NCBI GenBank assembly: GCA_026707185.1
Contig: JAPOXI010000030.1
Coordinates: 1 to 9,741 of the forward strand
Length of the DNA: 9,741 nt
Direction: 5' to 3'
Origin: Chloroflexota bacterium
Lineage (GTDB): Bacteria; Chloroflexota; UBA11872
In this document: positions 1 to 7,207 of the stretch, in pieces
Layout of the letters: every line of letters begins with the position of its first letter
How positions within the stretch are numbered: position 1 is the stretch's first letter
The notes under the pieces: generated by a model
The model's input: the letters and a program-made list of their open reading frames with translations, nothing else
What the model was told of the DNA's origin: nothing
The model's database searches: none
Translations under genes and position numbers: made by a program

Positions 1-2
1 CC

Positions 3-896
<894 letters not shown>

Positions 897-905
897 CCCA
901 CGCCA

Positions 906-1583
906 ATGTCGGCCCCCGCTCCACCCTCTCCCACCGGGAGAGGGCCGGGTGAGAGTCGACCGGCTGAGCCCCCGGCTCCCGGCTCCTACTCCACCCTCGA
1001 ACGCCTTCTACTAGCCCCCCTGCGACGCCTCGGCGGCTACCTCGTTCGGCCGGTTATCACGACACTTGCCGCCGCCCGCGTCCACCCGAACGCGCTCTCA
1101 TTTAGTCAGATTCCGCTCGGATTCGTGGTCGCCTTCCTAATCGTCCCTTTCCCTCGCCTGGCCCTTGCGCTATTCATCGGCACCCTGATCCTCGACTTCC
1201 TGGACGGCGAGCTTGCGCGCGCCCGCGGCCTGGCCTCCAACTTCGGCGCCCTGCTGGACCAGGTCTGCGACCACGTGCGTGAGCTCACCGTGCTGGGCGG
1301 CCTCGTCGCCGTCGGCGCGCTGCGCGGCGAAATCGGCGTGGCCTACGCCGCGGCCTACCCCCTGGCCAACGTCCTGCTCTACCTGGCCGACCGTTTCCGC
1401 ACGCCCCTGCCATTCAGCGTCAAGACCTGGATGGTCTACTACCCCTTCCTCATCGCCTACCTCGGCTGGGGCCTCAACCTCCTCGACTACGGCGCCGGCG
1501 CCGCGGCCGCCTTCCTAGCCATCGCCAGCGCCCAGGCTCTTTGGCGCCTTCGCTCGGCCACCTCGCGCCTAAACACGCATTAG
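906..1583 (+). CDS. CDP-alcohol phosphatidyltransferase family membrane protein
   Basis: This integral membrane enzyme family transfers a phospho-alcohol from a CDP-activated donor to an alcohol acceptor, making phospholipid head groups or related lipids. The signature D-x2-DG-x2-AR-x8-G-x3-D-x3-D is complete: D97, D100, G101, A104, R105, G114, D118 and D122 of 225 residues. Hydrophobic stretches near residues 66-96, 125-160 and 175-212 fit the usual multi-span fold. The acceptor cannot be assigned: phosphatidylglycerol-phosphate, inositol-phosphate and archaetidyl-type synthases share the motif. The ATG at 906 is the only ATG/GTG/TTG before the conserved body, so about 30 N-terminal residues rich in proline and glycine are probably translated. 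Residues 7-13 of that extension come from a perfect palindrome (separate entry). I see no clear ribosome binding site, which suggests coupling to the synthetase gene just upstream. Confidence 0.9.
   Translation: MSAPAPPSPTGRGPGESRPAEPPAPGSYSTLERLLLAPLRRLGGYLVRPVITTLAAARVHPNALSFSQIPLGFVVAFLIVPFPRLALALFIGTLILDFLDGELARARGLASNFGALLDQVCDHVRELTVLGGLVAVGALRGEIGVAYAAAYPLANVLLYLADRFRTPLPFSVKTWMVYYPFLIAYLGWGLNLLDYGAGAAAAFLAIASAQALWRLRSATSRLNTH
924..953 (+). repeat. REP-like palindrome inside a coding region
   Basis: Bases 924-932 (CCCTCTCCC) and 936-944 (GGGAGAGGG) form a perfect 9-bp inverted repeat around the 3-base loop ACC, followed by CCGGGTGAG. From memory, this stem-loop plus GGGTGAG tail matches a short repeat common between genes in many high-GC bacteria. 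Here it begins exactly on codon 7 of the phosphatidyltransferase gene and is read as PSPTGRGPGE. Only this one copy was found in the window, so its repeat status rests on recognition rather than on a second copy. Confidence 0.6.
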
Positions 1584-1607
1584 ACGCCCGCTGCTAGCGC
1601 CGGCGTC
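1583..1607. terminator. Possible hairpin between convergent genes
   Basis: GACGCC (1583-1588) pairs with GGCGTC (1602-1607), and GCT (1590-1592) can pair with AGC (1596-1598) inside. It sits where the plus-strand phosphatidyltransferase gene meets the end of the minus-strand operon, a natural place for a shared terminator. There is no clear T-run on either side, and the hairpin overlaps the last codons of the small minus-strand gene, so the call is weak. Confidence 0.22.
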
Positions 1608-1773
1608 CTTCGCGGATGTCAGCCAGGATCTCGTCAGTGGTCATCTTGATGCGCCTGAACTTCGCTCGGCGCCGCCGGAAGCGGGCGACAGCGGCCACTC
1701 GCTCAGCCCGACGACGCTCGTCTGCGTTTTCCGAACAAGCTTCCTCTCGAGAGTCTGAGTCCTGTTGATTCAC
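1594..1773 (-). CDS. Small arginine-rich protein (59 aa), unknown function
   Basis: This small frame fills the space between the phosphatidyltransferase stop and the end of the MetE-like gene. Its GTG start (1773-1771) overlaps the TGA stop of the MetE-like gene (1772-1770) as GTGA, which suggests translation by re-initiation. The product is 59 residues with 16 arginines by hand count. It has an acidic N-terminus (NQQDSDSREE), a basic middle (FRRRRAKFRRIK), and a C-terminus reading MTTDEILADIREGRR, which looks amphipathic and helical. That tail resembles the last helix of some antitoxin-like or ribbon-helix-helix proteins, but no fold can be assigned, and there is no toxin partner. The basic centre could bind nucleic acid. 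The overlap and the lack of other coding sense in the gap argue that it is real; its short length and biased composition argue for caution. Confidence 0.5.
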   Translation of the reverse strand: MNQQDSDSREEACSENADERRRAERVAAVARFRRRRAKFRRIKMTTDEILADIREGRRR

Positions 1774-2840
1774 TGTCTGTGCCTTCGCCGCAGCAACTCA
1801 GCCCCCACACACAACGCCCGCAACTTCAAGTACGCCTCGTCCAGGTCCATCGGATTGATACTCGACGGCGCAAACCCGCAGTCCGGATTCAGCGTCAGCC
1901 GCTCGGCGGGCACGTACTGCATCGCCGCCTCGGCCCGCTCCACCACCGTCTCCGGCGTCTCGACGTTGATGTCCGTGTGGTCGATCACGCCCAGGCCCAG
2001 CAGCTTGTCGTCCGGAAACTGCGCCAGCACCTCGATCCCGCCGGCGTCCGGCGTGGCGAACTCCATGGCAAACCGATGAACGTTTGTGCGACCCAATGCA
2101 TTCACGATCAAGTCGTACGGCCCGCGCGTGCTGTGTCGGCGGTTAGCGTGCGCGTGGCACAGGTGCACCGAGATCAGCGGGTGATCCACACCCTCCACCG
2201 CCCCGTTGACGCCCTGTATCGCCATCTCGATCTCATGTTCGACGTCATCGATCCCAACCCGCGCCCGGTACTCCGCGTCCACCAGCAGGGCCAGCCACGG
2301 ATCGTCCAGCTGGATCGCGTCCACCCCCAGCGACGCCAGCCGCTGCAGCTCACCATTGATGATCGGTATGCACGCCTCCATAAAGTCCTCGCGGGTGGCA
2401 TACGCCCGCGTTGAGTGCTCCGGACTCCACATGCGGCGCGCGATCGTGTATGGCGACGGCACTGCCGCCAGCGTCCGACGCGTTGTCGTCCTCTTGACAA
2501 ACCTCGCCTCGTCCAGCGCGATCGGCCGCTCCTGCCGTAGCGGCTGGGTAACGGCCGGATAGGCCGCTCCACGGCCGCCCGCGATCAGGTCCGGCTCGAA
2601 CCCCGCCACGGCGTCGGCGAACACCTTCACGTAGCTCTCGCGGCGCCACTCGCCGTCCGACACGTAATCCAGCCCGGCCGCCTCCTGCATCCGGATCGCC
2701 GCCGGCACCGCGTCGTCCAGCACCCGTTCGGCCGCGGCCGTGCTTACCTCGCCGCGCTTACGACGCTCGATCAGCTCCCGCACCCACACCGGCCGCGGCA
2801 GGCTCCCCACCACGAACGTCGGAAACGGCGCCTCGCTCAA
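1770..2840 (-). CDS. Stand-alone cobalamin-independent methionine synthase-like (MetE C-terminal domain) zinc methyl/alkyl-transferase
   Basis: The 356 residues correspond to the catalytic C-terminal barrel of MetE, without the N-terminal duplicate domain. The opening FVVGSLPRP is typical of this family. The zinc ligands can be placed at H226 and C228 (HLCHAH), E260 (RFAMEF) and C321 (LNPDCGF). The E-to-C spacing of 61 equals that of E. coli MetE (E665 to C726). IQLDDP at 177-182 matches the IQIDEP substrate segment, and YTIARR lies near 131. The family activates a thiol on zinc and alkylates it; members include methionine synthases that use methylcobalamin or other donors, and epoxyalkane:coenzyme M transferase. 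The true donor and acceptor are unknown. The start is TTG, overlapping the SDR stop as TTGA; the stop overlaps the next small gene as GTGA. It therefore sits in the middle of a tightly coupled minus-strand unit. Confidence 0.87.
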   Translation of the reverse strand: MSEAPFPTFVVGSLPRPVWVRELIERRKRGEVSTAAAERVLDDAVPAAIRMQEAAGLDYVSDGEWRRESYVKVFADAVAGFEPDLIAGGRGAAYPAVTQPLRQERPIALDEARFVKRTTTRRTLAAVPSPYTIARRMWSPEHSTRAYATREDFMEACIPIINGELQRLASLGVDAIQLDDPWLALLVDAEYRARVGIDDVEHEIEMAIQGVNGAVEGVDHPLISVHLCHAHANRRHSTRGPYDLIVNALGRTNVHRFAMEFATPDAGGIEVLAQFPDDKLLGLGVIDHTDINVETPETVVERAEAAMQYVPAERLTLNPDCGFAPSSINPMDLDEAYLKLRALCVGAELLRRRHRQ

Positions 2841-3622
2841 TGCAGCACCATCCCGCCGTCCACGCTCAGCGAAATCCCCGTGATGTACGAAGCGTCGTCG
2901 CTGGCCAGCATGTAGGCCGCGTTCGCCACGTCTTCCGTCACCTGGTGACGACCAATCGGGATCCCGGCAACCCGAACGTCCCAGGCCGACTCGTTCTCGC
3001 GGCCTTCCAACTCAGTCAGATCCGGATTCAGGTCCTCCCGCCACAGCCGCGTGTCCACGATGCCGGGACAGAGGGCAACCACGCGCACGCCGGACGGCGC
3101 AAGCTCCATGGCGGTGGACCGGGTGATCCCAATTACTGCGTGCTTGGTCGCGCAATAGCAGGCCATATACGGCCGCGCGATCTTTCCGGCGGCCGATGCA
3201 ATGTTGATGATGATGCCGGAACCGCGCGGCTCCATCCGCCGGGCCGCTTCCTGCACGCCCAGGAAGACCCCGCGCACGTTGATGGCAAACATGTTGTCCC
3301 ACGCGTCCATCGACTGTTCGGCGATGGACGAGGCCCCGCCGATCCCCGCGTTGTTCACCACGATGTCCACCGGACCAAATACCGTTTCGGCGGCTTCGAA
3401 CATGGCGGTGATGTCCGCCGGATTGCGCACGTCGGCGGCCTGAGCACAAGCGGATCCGCCGGATGCCGCGATGCCTGCCGCAACCGCTTCGGCAGCCTCC
3501 ATGTCTACATCGGCCACCAGCACCGCCGCCCCCTCGGCCGCGAAGCGTTCGGCAATGGCCTGCCCAATGCCCCGCCCCGCGCCGGTAATCACAGCCACCT
3601 TGCCGTCCAGTCCCTTCGCCAC
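2837..3622 (-). CDS. Short-chain dehydrogenase/reductase (classical SDR, probably NAD-dependent)
   Basis: A 261-residue Rossmann-fold oxidoreductase of the classical SDR type, interconverting an alcohol and a ketone. The cofactor motif TGAGRGIG is at 13-20. D38 at the end of the second strand favours NAD over NADP. NNAG is at 90-93, and the catalytic tetrad is N115, S143, Y156 and K160, with the standard 13-residue Ser-Tyr spacing. The end (ITGISLSVDGGMVLH) is the usual SDR C-terminus. The frame is open further upstream to 3775, but that longer form would add about 51 non-conserved residues and overlap the methyltransferase gene. The GTG at 3622 has a GAGG at 7 bases and gives the normal length, so I chose it. 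Its stop overlaps the TTG of the MetE-like gene, implying coupled expression and possibly consecutive reactions. The substrate cannot be read from sequence. Confidence 0.9.
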   Translation of the reverse strand: MAKGLDGKVAVITGAGRGIGQAIAERFAAEGAAVLVADVDMEAAEAVAAGIAASGGSACAQAADVRNPADITAMFEAAETVFGPVDIVVNNAGIGGASSIAEQSMDAWDNMFAINVRGVFLGVQEAARRMEPRGSGIIINIASAAGKIARPYMACYCATKHAVIGITRSTAMELAPSGVRVVALCPGIVDTRLWREDLNPDLTELEGRENESAWDVRVAGIPIGRHQVTEDVANAAYMLASDDASYITGISLSVDGGMVLH

Positions 3623-3629
3623 GTTCAGA

Positions 3630-3633
3630 CCTC
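3630..3633 (-). promoter_or_regulatory. Ribosome binding site deciding the SDR start
   Basis: On the minus strand GAGG (3633-3630) lies 7 bases before the GTG at 3622. It supports the short SDR start rather than the longer open frame reaching 3775. Confidence 0.55.
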
Positions 3634-3689
3634 GCCCTGCCGGAGTCGATTTCGCCCGATAGTGGCACAGAAGCCACACGCTCCCGTAC

Positions 3690-4484
3690 CTAGGGCGCCG
3701 TGGCCAGGTAGCAGACCACCCGCTTCGGAATCCGGAATTCGCCGTCTGCCGCAATCCGCTGTCGAACCAGTTCATCCATCCGCGTCACCAGTTCGCGGCG
3801 CGTGTCAGCCGTGGGCTCTCGCACGCTGTCCACCGGTCCCGAGCCGTAGTACGCCAGCACCGGTTCCGCCGTCCGAAACACCAGCGCGTTCACCTGCTCG
3901 AACTTTGCTGCGTCCGGAAAGACGCGCCGCACCTGCCCCAGGTTCTGGTCGCCGAAGCGATCCGTCGTGATTGGCACGTCGGCGTCGATTCCCAGTTCCC
4001 GCGCCGCCCGCTCATGCAGTTGCTGGAGCGGCGACTCACGGCGGTCGCCGTTGGTCGTCAGGGCCACCCGCCCATTGGGTCGCGTCACCCGAGCAAGCTC
4101 CATCAGTGCAGCCGGAATGTCGGGTACGTGGTACAGCACGTGATTCGCCATGCTGTGATTGACCGCATCGGCGGGCAGCGGAACCACCGTCACATCACCC
4201 GCCACATACGACGCAGTCGAATCCGACACCGACCGAATCATCCCCATCTCGCGCTCGACCGCCACGATCCTGGCCCCGCGGCCTTGCAGCGCCGGGTGGT
4301 ACGCACCGTTCCCCGCCCCGGCATCCAGCACCAGGTCACCGGGTCCCGGCGCCAGCAGGTCCAGCACCCACCTCGGAGTGTTGTCCGGACGCTCGCTGTA
4401 GCGCCGATGCGTTTCCTGCCGCAGGGCGAGGCGGGCGTCGTCCGCGTATTGCTCGCCTAGCCGCTCACGGCTAGTCACGCGCAT
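3690..4484 (-). CDS. Class I SAM-dependent methyltransferase
   Basis: A 264-residue protein with the Rossmann-like SAM-binding fold of the UbiE/Methyltransf_11 group. Motif I is VLDAGAGNG at 52-60, the acidic residue after the second strand is E77 (AVERE), the AGD segment at 95-97 binds the adenine side, and VTRPNGRVALTT at 133-144 is the post-motif strand-turn region. The methyl acceptor is unknown; similar proteins act on quinones, small molecules or sugars. The C-terminal half (RMDELVRQRIAADGEFRIPKR) shows no recognisable second domain. The ATG at 4484 has no strong ribosome binding site, and a GTG two codons later is possible. The stop is 67 bases before the SDR start, so it may be the first gene of the minus-strand operon, though less tightly linked than the other three. 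No promoter could be identified in the 153 bases between it and the small membrane-protein gene. Confidence 0.88.
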   Translation of the reverse strand: MRVTSRERLGEQYADDARLALRQETHRRYSERPDNTPRWVLDLLAPGPGDLVLDAGAGNGAYHPALQGRGARIVAVEREMGMIRSVSDSTASYVAGDVTVVPLPADAVNHSMANHVLYHVPDIPAALMELARVTRPNGRVALTTNGDRRESPLQQLHERAARELGIDADVPITTDRFGDQNLGQVRRVFPDAAKFEQVNALVFRTAEPVLAYYGSGPVDSVREPTADTRRELVTRMDELVRQRIAADGEFRIPKRVVCYLATAP

Positions 4485-4637
4485 GTGTCTGGACTAGCGA
4501 ACCTCATCTGAAGCCCCGGCCGTGCCGGCAGTCTGGACGCTTAACAGTTCAACCGTCGACCCGATTGGGCTGTGACGGACACAGGCCTCCGGCGGTCCGC
4601 TGGGAAACGCGGCCACCGTGGCTGCGTGCTACAAGTT

Positions 4638-4814
4638 TTACCCCGCAAACCGGTCCACCAGAACAGCAATCAGCGTCCCAACCACGCCGAAGCCCAGTCC
4701 GGCGATCCACCGAGTAAGCCTGGTCTCCAGGGCATGCAAATCGGCCTTCGTTGCCAGGTGCTTGCGCTCGGCTTCAACAACGCTAAGCCGTTGCTCGTAT
4801 GAGGCGGTGCTCAT
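4638..4814 (-). CDS. Small coiled-coil, single-span membrane protein (58 aa)
   Basis: The product has a charged, probably helical or coiled-coil N-terminal half (SYEQRLSVVEAERKHLATKA, then DLHALETRLTRW) and one hydrophobic span (IAGLGFGVVGTLIAVLV, about residues 37-53), ending in DRFAG. The layout resembles small DUF1640-like or XhlA-like proteins, in which a coiled coil is followed by a C-terminal anchor; this is a resemblance in architecture only. The frame is open further upstream, but the ATG at 4814 is preceded by GAGGAGGG with ideal spacing and is clearly the start. It reads in the same direction as the methyltransferase operon, 153 bases ahead of it, so shared transcription is possible. 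The function is unknown. Confidence 0.72.
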   Translation of the reverse strand: MSTASYEQRLSVVEAERKHLATKADLHALETRLTRWIAGLGFGVVGTLIAVLVDRFAG

Positions 4815-5061
4815 GGTTTCCCTCCTCGGAAACTGCTTCGATTTCACCGCCCCCGGTCAGGATGGCAAACGCATCTGCCACCCAACCGCTTCGTCGATCG
4901 TACCTCAGAACCCATCCTTCAATTCTCTGCCGATAGCCCTTCGCAGTATTCGACGCCCACACGCGGATGTTTCCGTCCAGTTGCCCCACAGCCCCACAGA
5001 ACGTACGTTCACGCCGCCGGGGTCGGCGCCTTCCCGCGCCTTCGCATCGTGAGGTTGTCCT
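4815..5061. other. Divergent intergenic region
   Basis: These 247 bases separate the minus-strand small membrane-protein gene from the plus-strand isomerase gene and should hold promoters for both. I could not pick convincing -35/-10 pairs. A minus-strand frame from a GTG at 4962 to 4783 (59 residues, including RQRIEGWVLRYDRRSGW) has protein-like composition, but it overlaps the 58-residue gene and has no good start site, so it is not called. Confidence 0.4.
4820..4827 (-). promoter_or_regulatory. Strong Shine-Dalgarno for the small membrane protein
   Basis: On the minus strand GAGGAGGG ends 5 bases before the ATG at 4814. It is the best ribosome binding site in the window and fixes the start of the 58-residue protein, ruling out the longer frame beginning at 4847. 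Confidence 0.75.
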
Positions 5062-5910
5062 GTGGCCGTCTTTCGCTGTTCCTGCCACCAGATCACCTGG
5101 GGCGACAATCTCGTCGAGGCCATCGACGATATCGGCAGCTTCGGCTACGCCGGCACGGAGACCTTCGGCACCGTCGTCACCCAGTTCGCCGGCCGCGCCC
5201 ACGACTTCCAGGCCATGTTGCAGGCCCGCGGCCTGCGCCTCTCGGCCCTCTACGGCGGCGGTCCGCTGCACGATCCCGCCCAGCAGGCCGACGCAATTGC
5301 CAACAACCTCGCCATCATCGACTTCCTGCACGAAATGGGCTCCGACCGCCTGGTCGTGGGTCCCGGCAAGCGCAGCGGTACCCCTACTGCCGAAGACATG
5401 GCCACGTTTGCCCGCGGCGTAAGCGAAGTCGCCGCCGCCGCTCGCGACAAGGGCATCGTGGCCGGCATGCACCCGCACTGGAACACGGTGATCGAGCAGC
5501 GTGACGAAATCACGCGCTTCTTCGACGCCGTCGACACCGACCTCGTCAAGCTGGCGCTCGACCCCGCCCACATCGCCAAGGCCGGCGACGACCCCGTGGA
5601 AGTCGCCTCCAGCTACCGCGACATCCTCACTTACATGCATATCAAGGACTACGTGCCCGAGCTCGACGTCGAGACGCCTGACGTGGCCAGCGCCCAGGCC
5701 CATGCCCCCCGCATCGCCTTCTTCGGCGAACTCGGCACCGGCGTGGTGGACCTGCCCGCCCTGCTGGACGTAGCCCGAGAAGCCGGCTACGACGGCTGGC
5801 TCACCGTCGAACTAGACCGCTCCCAGACCACTCCGCGCCAGAGCCTCGAAGTCAACTCCCGCTACCTCACCGAACGCCTGGGCTTCGACCTCGCCGGAGA
5901 GAACGCCTGA
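5062..5910 (+). CDS. TIM-barrel sugar isomerase/epimerase (AP_endonuc_2 / IolE-like)
   Basis: A 282-residue protein of the xylose isomerase-like TIM-barrel family. Members isomerise, epimerise or dehydrate sugars and inositol derivatives using a divalent metal. Likely metal and active-site residues are in HPHW (137-140) with E145, D167 and H170 in LALDPAH, H193 in YMHIKD, and E250 in LTVELDRS. The segment HPHW..TVIEQRDEI resembles the inosose dehydratase (IolE) region with HHHMGT..E, so an inositol- or keto-sugar-type substrate is a fair guess. The GTG start has GTGAGG 7 bases upstream. The stop overlaps the next gene's start as TGATG, so the two are translated together, and the neighbour is a Gfo/Idh/MocA dehydrogenase, a frequent partner for this family. 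Which sugar is used cannot be decided from sequence. Confidence 0.87.
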   Translation: MAVFRCSCHQITWGDNLVEAIDDIGSFGYAGTETFGTVVTQFAGRAHDFQAMLQARGLRLSALYGGGPLHDPAQQADAIANNLAIIDFLHEMGSDRLVVGPGKRSGTPTAEDMATFARGVSEVAAAARDKGIVAGMHPHWNTVIEQRDEITRFFDAVDTDLVKLALDPAHIAKAGDDPVEVASSYRDILTYMHIKDYVPELDVETPDVASAQAHAPRIAFFGELGTGVVDLPALLDVAREAGYDGWLTVELDRSQTTPRQSLEVNSRYLTERLGFDLAGENA

Positions 5911-6923
5911 TGGCCGAGCCCTTGCGTATCGGCCTCATCGGCTGCGGCCGCATACAGGAAGAGGGCCACGCCCCCGTCCTGCAGCGCATGCCGGACGTCT
6001 GGCAGGTCACCGCCGTGGCCGACCCCACACCCGAACGCCTCAACTTCATCAGCGACCGCTTCGGTGTCCCGTCCCAGGCCCGCTTCACGGACTACCGCGA
6101 CCTGCTTCGCTCCGGCCTCGTCGACGCCGTGGACATCGCCGTGCCCCACCGCTTTCACGCCCCCGTCTGCCTGGGCGCTGCCCGCACCCGCACGCCCTTC
6201 CTTAGCGAAAAGCCCCTGGCCACGTCATTGAAACAGGCCGACGAGATCATCGCCGAGGTCAAGCGCAGCGACATCCCCGCCGGCATCATGCATAACTACA
6301 TCAACCGCCCCAGCACCGCCGCCACGCTGGCCGCCATCGAGGCCGGCCGCATCGGCGATCCTTTCATGTTTCGCATGGAGCACATGGGTAGCGGCTGGTA
6401 CGTCGGCGCGGCCGCCTACGACCCAACCTGGCGCAGCCGGCGCGAGGATGCCGGCGGCGGCGCCCTGCTCGACAACGGCTACCACAACCTCTACACCGCC
6501 GAGGCCATGCTCCAATCGCCCATCACCCAAATCTCCGCCCGCGTCGGCACCCACGTGCGGAAGCAGGATGTGGACGACACTGCCGCCCTCATGCTCGGCC
6601 ACGCCAGCGGCGCAACCTCGATCGTCCTCGCGGCCTGGAGCGCTACTAGCGCCACCGGCCTCACCGAGGTGCACGGCGATCTCGGCTCCATCCGCCTCGA
6701 CCGCGGCGAGGCCGTCCTGCACGCCGGCGATCGAACCGAAGTCCTGGAAAGCACCGACGCCGACGAACTCGGCTTCACGCCCATCTTCCGCCGCTTCGCC
6801 GACGCCGTCCGCGGCGACGCCCCGCCCCTTCACACGCTCGAGGAAGGCCGACGCAACCTCCAACTCGTACTCGCCGGCTACGACTCCGCCATCGACAACC
6901 AGGTCGTCCATGTCAAGAACTGA
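5910..6923 (+). CDS. Gfo/Idh/MocA family NAD(P)-dependent oxidoreductase
   Basis: A 337-residue two-domain dehydrogenase that oxidises a hydroxyl on a sugar, inositol or related compound. The N-terminal Rossmann fold shows IGLIGCGRI, with GCG at 11-13. D38 (VADPT) suggests NAD preference. The family EKP motif is at 100-102, with the lysine at the active site. GGGALLDNGYH at 182-192 carries the substrate and catalytic residues D188 and H192. Length and C-terminal sheet domain are normal. The ATG at 5910 shares one base with the isomerase stop, and GGAG lies 10 bases upstream inside that gene. The pair suggests sequential oxidation and isomerisation or elimination on one substrate. This resembles the 3-keto-sugar chemistry known for Gfo/Idh/MocA plus TIM-barrel pairs in C-glycoside breakdown, but that is inference. 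Confidence 0.92.
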   Translation: MAEPLRIGLIGCGRIQEEGHAPVLQRMPDVWQVTAVADPTPERLNFISDRFGVPSQARFTDYRDLLRSGLVDAVDIAVPHRFHAPVCLGAARTRTPFLSEKPLATSLKQADEIIAEVKRSDIPAGIMHNYINRPSTAATLAAIEAGRIGDPFMFRMEHMGSGWYVGAAAYDPTWRSRREDAGGGALLDNGYHNLYTAEAMLQSPITQISARVGTHVRKQDVDDTAALMLGHASGATSIVLAAWSATSATGLTEVHGDLGSIRLDRGEAVLHAGDRTEVLESTDADELGFTPIFRRFADAVRGDAPPLHTLEEGRRNLQLVLAGYDSAIDNQVVHVKN

Positions 6924-6945
6924 CCTTCACGCTGCACACTTTCGA

Positions 6946-7001
6946 GACGCAAGAGCTGCCTGATTGCGTCGGTACTGGGCTGCGCCGCCGTGCGCCGACG
7001 C
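6946..7001 (+). other. Two mutually exclusive hairpins after the dehydrogenase gene
   Basis: GACGCAA (6946-6952) pairs with TTGCGTC (6964-6970), a 7-bp stem. GCGTCGG (6966-6972) pairs with CCGACGC (6995-7001), also 7 bp. Bases 6966-6970 are used by both, so only one can form at a time. They lie 22-78 bases after the dehydrogenase stop. Neither is followed by a T-run. In GC-rich DNA such pairs can occur by chance. Confidence 0.3.
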
Positions 7002-7207
7002 GCGAAGGCTTCACGGGCAGCCGGGCGTGAGACGACGAAGAACCCCACCAAGGCTGATGAGGAAGCCAAGACTCGGCTGGCCCTTAGGCTCGCCGCGCGT
7101 CACCGACCGCTGGAAGAACAGCATCGCGCGACACCATGCTGATTGCCTGCGGAGCACCGTTGGGCGAACGTCCGACGCAGACAGCCGAGTGCTGGCGCGC
7201 AGGCACC

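Noticed and set aside
2837..3775. Longer 312-residue form of the SDR
   Set aside because: The extra N-terminal residues are not SDR-like and overlap the methyltransferase gene; the GTG at 3622 has a ribosome binding site and gives the normal family length.
2840..3970. 376-residue plus-strand open frame
   Set aside because: It is antisense to the SDR and methyltransferase genes, both with complete catalytic motifs; its His/Arg/Pro-rich composition is typical of a shadow frame.
4483..4637. Small inverted repeat (CCGGC/GCCGG near 4520) as a terminator or operator
   Set aside because: Only 5 base pairs, no T-run and common by chance in DNA this rich in GC.
4783..5703. Long 306-residue open frame on the minus strand
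   Set aside because: It is antisense to the isomerase gene, is rich in Gly/Val/Ala as expected from the complement of C-ending codons, and has no recognisable motif. Only its tail (4783-4962) lies outside that gene, and it overlaps a better supported small gene.
6990..7142. Possible 50-residue lysine/arginine-rich small protein in the gap
   Set aside because: The GTG start has no ribosome binding site, and nothing in the sequence or context supports it beyond the open frame.
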